The notes under the pieces are model-generated. The model had not been told where the DNA came from, ran no database searches, and was given only the letters and a program-made list of their open reading frames with translations. DNA of 9,470 nt from an uncultured Bacteroidota bacterium (GTDB taxonomy: Bacteria; Bacteroidota; Bacteroidia; Chitinophagales; Chitinophagaceae), in contig CAINOM010000523.1 of NCBI GenBank assembly GCA_903851455.1, positions 1-9,470 of the forward strand. The letters run 5' to 3'. The position numbers and the translations under genes were made by a program. Position 1 is the first letter of the stretch. Each line of letters starts with the position of its first letter. Positions 7,404 to 9,470 of the stretch are shown piece by piece.

Positions 7404-9359
7404 TTACCAGGTTATAGGGCAGGCCTCGGTTGTGGTGAATGTCCTGAAAAGTTTTTCACTCATCTCACCGGCTTTTGTGTAGGAAGACATCTTTGCTGCA
7501 GCTTCCTTACTCATTACACTCAGCCCTTCCTGTGTACCAAACCACAGGTTACCCGCTTTGTCCTCGGCAATGCTGAACACCACATTATTGGCTAGCCCCT
7601 GGGCCGTAGTAAAGGTTATGAAAGACTTACCATCGTAACGGCTCACGCCGCCGCCACTCGTACCAAACCACAGATTTCCGTCCTTATCAAGAATAATACT
7701 CAGTACCGTATTCTCCGCCAGTCCCTGGGCCTTGGTAAACGTTGTAAACGAGGTGCCATCAAAACGGCTTACACCGCCGCCATTTGTTCCAAACCATAGA
7801 TTTCCGGCCTTATCTTCCGCTATGCTGTACACCGCGTCATTCGCCAGCTTTTGTGCCGTGGTATAAGTAACGAATGATTTTCCATCGTATTTACTCACCC
7901 CGCCCCCATTCGTGCCAAACCAGATATTCCCTGTTTTGTCTTCTGTAATGCTGTACAGCATATTGTTGGCCAGGCCCTGCGCAGTCGTAAAATTGGTAAA
8001 CGATTTGCCATCGTAACGGCTTACTCCGCCACCATAGGTTCCAAACCAGAGGTCCCCGGTCCTGTCTTCCGCAATGCAAAAGACCTGGTTATTGGCCAAC
8101 CCTTGCGCAGTTGAAAAACTCGTAAACGATCGCCCGTCATAGCGGCTAAGCCCTCCGCCATTAGTTCCAAACCACAGATTCCCAGCCCTGTCTTCGGTTA
8201 TACTATACACCTTGTTGTTTGCCAGCCCCTGGTCAATTGAGAAAGTTGAAAAAAGTCTTCCGTCTGCCGCCGCCAGAGTAGCGGGATCGTAACAGCATAC
8301 GCCGCTACCGTCAGTTCCTAACCAAAGTGCGCCTGTTCTATCGACTGCAATCGATTTCACGGCGCCGCCACCCAGCCCCTGGGCGGTAGTAAAATTCGAA
8401 AAAAGCTTGGCACCCGCTACGGGCAAACTCAAAGGGTCATAACGACTCAAACCGCTATCTGTTCCAAACCACAGATTGCCAGCTTTATCACGTGCAATAC
8501 TCCAAACCTTATTATTGGCCAGCCCTTGCGTTGTTGTGTACGTTGTGAAATGCTTTCCGTCATAACAGCTTACCCCACCCGCCGCTGTGCCAAACCACAG
8601 ATTCCCGCCTTTGTCCTCGGCTATACTGTATACTACACTATCTGCAAGCCCCTCGGCAGTGGTGTAAGTGACGAACGCCTTGCCCCCTTTTTTTAATATC
8701 CGCGGATCAAAACAAGTAACGCCGCCGCCCAGGGTACCGAACCATAGTTTCCCCATATTATCCTCGGCTATGCTATACACCGCATTGCTACCTAAGCCAT
8801 CCGCAGTAGTAAAAGTGGTAAAAGATCGGCCATCATAACGGCTCACACCACTACCGTTGGTCCCAAACCAAATATTCCCCTGCTTATCCTCTGCAATGCT
8901 CCAGACGGTATTGTTCGCCAGCCCCTCCGCTGTCGTGAAGTTCGTGAATGATTTGCCATCATAACGGCTCACACCGCCACCAAGTGTTGTAAACCATAGA
9001 TTGCCCATTTTATCCATCAGCGAATTGCTGATCGCATCAAGGGCAAGCCCATTATCCGTCGTAAACCGGGTAAAGTTGGCTATGCCTCCATCGCCAACCA
9101 ACTTTGAGATCGGCGCATTTGGGTTTATCTTGAGTTTACTGTTAGTTGGAACCACAACCGTCACCGGCGCCGGCAAACTGCTCAAAGCCGTAGCTTTAGG
9201 TTGCAAGCTATCCGGTAATTGTGACAATACAGTTAACCGGGGCGGAGCAAGACTATCCCGCCGGGCGTCCCCCGTGTTAGACTTGCCGTTCCCCTGCTTG
9301 TTATTGGTACAGGAAAAGATCAGCAACAAGGAAATCAAAAAGACAATAGCCTTGTTCAT
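7404..9359 (-). CDS. N-terminal piece of the split sensor: lipoprotein signal and propeller blades 1-12
   Basis: 651 aa from ATG 9359. The frame is open to TTG 9389, but ATG 9359 gives a compact lipoprotein signal (AIVFLISLLLIFSC, Cys17) and has GGAG four bases upstream. Residues 18-95 are a low-complexity tether rich in Ser, Pro, Asn and Leu. From residue 96, twelve ~42-residue blades follow the pattern F-T-x-[FY]-[TS]-T-A-x-G-L-A-x-N-x-V-x-S-I-A-E-D-x-x-G-N-L-W-F-G-T-x-G-G-G-V-S-R-Y-D-G-K-S. This is the Reg_prop (PF07494-like) signature of periplasmic sensor propellers. Blades 3, 5 and 6 carry 7-8-residue insertions after Y/F-D-P. The last residues EACPITW are out of frame, caused by the one-base deletion within blade 13. 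If translated as is, the product would be a surface or periplasmic lipoprotein with no signalling part. Confidence 0.85.
   Translation of the reverse strand: MNKAIVFLISLLLIFSCTNNKQGNGKSNTGDARRDSLAPPRLTVLSQLPDSLQPKATALSSLPAPVTVVVPTNSKLKINPNAPISKLVGDGGIANFTRFTTDNGLALDAISNSLMDKMGNLWFTTLGGGVSRYDGKSFTNFTTAEGLANNTVWSIAEDKQGNIWFGTNGSGVSRYDGRSFTTFTTADGLGSNAVYSIAEDNMGKLWFGTLGGGVTCFDPRILKKGGKAFVTYTTAEGLADSVVYSIAEDKGGNLWFGTAAGGVSCYDGKHFTTYTTTQGLANNKVWSIARDKAGNLWFGTDSGLSRYDPLSLPVAGAKLFSNFTTAQGLGGGAVKSIAVDRTGALWLGTDGSGVCCYDPATLAAADGRLFSTFSIDQGLANNKVYSITEDRAGNLWFGTNGGGLSRYDGRSFTSFSTAQGLANNQVFCIAEDRTGDLWFGTYGGGVSRYDGKSFTNFTTAQGLANNMLYSITEDKTGNIWFGTNGGGVSKYDGKSFVTYTTAQKLANDAVYSIAEDKAGNLWFGTNGGGVSRFDGTSFTTFTKAQGLAENTVLSIILDKDGNLWFGTSGGGVSRYDGKSFITFTTAQGLANNVVFSIAEDKAGNLWFGTQEGLSVMSKEAAAKMSSYTKAGEMSEKLFRTFTTTEACPITW
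7422..7427 (-). other. Frameshift site: one G missing in the minus-strand GAGGCC context
   Basis: On the minus strand the codons read ACC GAG GCC TGC CCT. With one more G they read ACC GAG GGC CTG CCC TAT AAC, giving T-E-G-L-P-Y-N, which matches the other blades (A-x-G-L-A-N-N). No slippery X-XXY-YYZ heptamer is present, so programmed frameshifting is unlikely. Loss of a base in a short G/C run is a typical indel or sequencing-error position. Confidence 0.85.
7449..9074 (-). repeat. Twelve tandem ~126-150-bp coding repeats (propeller blades)
   Basis: The same segment recurs about every 126 bp, most clearly as CCAAACCACAGATT-like sequence on the plus strand, which encodes N-L-W-F-G-T. Units vary mainly at third codon positions, and three are longer through 7-8-codon inserts. 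Two further, diverged units (13 and 14) lie in 7168-7448. The total of 14 fits two seven-bladed propellers. Confidence 0.9.
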
Positions 9360-9363
9360 AAAA

Positions 9364-9367
9364 CTCC
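9364..9367 (-). promoter_or_regulatory. Ribosome binding site (GGAG) for the sensor gene
   Basis: GGAG lies four bases before ATG 9359 on the minus strand and supports that start over the upstream in-frame TTG at 9389. A recognisable Shine-Dalgarno sequence is unusual among the genes in this window. Confidence 0.4.
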
Positions 9368-9430
9368 GTAAAAATGAATCGTTCAGCAATTCGATCTCTT
9401 TTTTGTTTTTTCAATTTAAGTTTTAGGCGC

Positions 9431-9438
9431 CGAAGGTA
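9431..9438 (-). promoter_or_regulatory. Possible -7 box (TACCTTCG) for the sensor gene
   Basis: TACCTTCG on the minus strand differs by one base from TAnnTTTG. It would give a ~65-base leader before ATG 9359. TTG triplets upstream are at 10 and 28 bp, neither at the ideal spacing for a -33 element. The rest of 9360-9470 is A/T-rich with no coding potential seen. Confidence 0.3.
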
Positions 9439-9470
9439 GTAGTTTTACCAATCGCTATTTGATAAACAAG

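Larger units (their letters stand above)
6118..9359 (-). pseudogene. Periplasmic propeller sensor with HisKA-like domain, split by a one-base frameshift
   Basis: The two minus-strand open frames 9359-7404 and 7389-6118 form one gene. Adding a single G after the GAG codon near 7425 changes TTTEACPITW-stop into TTTEGLPYNLVTQVLQMPDG. That is the expected start of a propeller blade and runs straight into the second frame. The restored product is ~1080 aa: lipoprotein signal, 14 Reg_prop blades, Y_Y_Y domain, membrane helix, coiled coil, HisKA-like helices. The layout matches the sensory half of Bacteroidota hybrid two-component systems, which sense periplasmic ligands such as glycan fragments, but without HATPase, receiver or AraC domains. 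Whether the lesion is real or a base-calling error cannot be told from the sequence. The downstream half shows no other stops or frameshifts, which favours an error or a very recent mutation. Confidence 0.85.

Noticed and set aside
7404..7448. Programmed -1 ribosomal frameshift joining the two sensor frames
   Set aside because: No X-XXY-YYZ slippery heptamer is present at the junction (GAGGCCTGCCC). A plain indel explains the data more simply.
7449..9074. CRISPR-like or non-coding tandem repeat array
   Set aside because: The ~126-bp units are coding, keep frame throughout and match the Reg_prop blade pattern. There are no short direct repeats with unique spacers.
9001..9426. 141-aa plus-strand open frame opposite the sensor N-terminus
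   Set aside because: It overlaps the strongly supported propeller gene antisense and shows no domain or start signal.

Overview
The window looks like a chromosomal fragment from a member of the Bacteroidota, most likely near the Chitinophagaceae/Sphingobacteriales. The genus cannot be fixed from the sequence alone. The evidence is a short (~256 aa) AMP nucleosidase of the type common in that phylum, lipoprotein signals ending in FSC, TAnnTTTG-like promoter boxes with few Shine-Dalgarno sites, and a two-component sensor built of Reg_prop blades plus a Y_Y_Y domain.

Left half, plus strand. Bases 2-598 are the 3' part of a gene with SGNH/GDSL-hydrolase features. It carries the tail of one SGNH domain followed by the start of a second that stops after block III. 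A short AMP nucleosidase (642-1412) follows. Then, 19 bp on, comes a tandem oligopeptide/dipeptide-type ABC ATPase (1432-3078) with two complete nucleotide-binding domains. Next is a small lipoprotein of unknown function (3128-3691). After a 153-bp gap holding a TATATTTG promoter box lies a large secreted protein (3845-6103). Its C-terminus has a His...Cys arrangement resembling a clan CD (separase/CHAT/caspase-like) cysteine peptidase. This is the least familiar gene here and the best candidate for something undescribed.

Right half, minus strand. Bases 9359 down to 6118 hold one sensor gene that is broken by a single-base frameshift near 7422-7427 into a 651-aa piece and a 423-aa piece. Restored, it is about 1080 aa: lipoprotein signal, 14 propeller blades (enough for two seven-bladed beta-propellers), a Y_Y_Y domain, one membrane helix, a coiled coil and a HisKA-like helix pair with the phospho-acceptor His. 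It ends there, with no ATPase domain, receiver or AraC output. The sensor gene and the putative peptidase gene converge, with 14 bp between their stop codons. A compact inverted repeat covers both stops.

The genes do not form an obvious single pathway. AMP nucleosidase and the ABC ATPase could be co-transcribed (19-bp gap). The lipoprotein and the putative peptidase seem to be separate units. No RNA genes, CRISPR arrays, insertion sequences or prophage genes were seen, and no stretch longer than about 155 bp lacks coding sequence.
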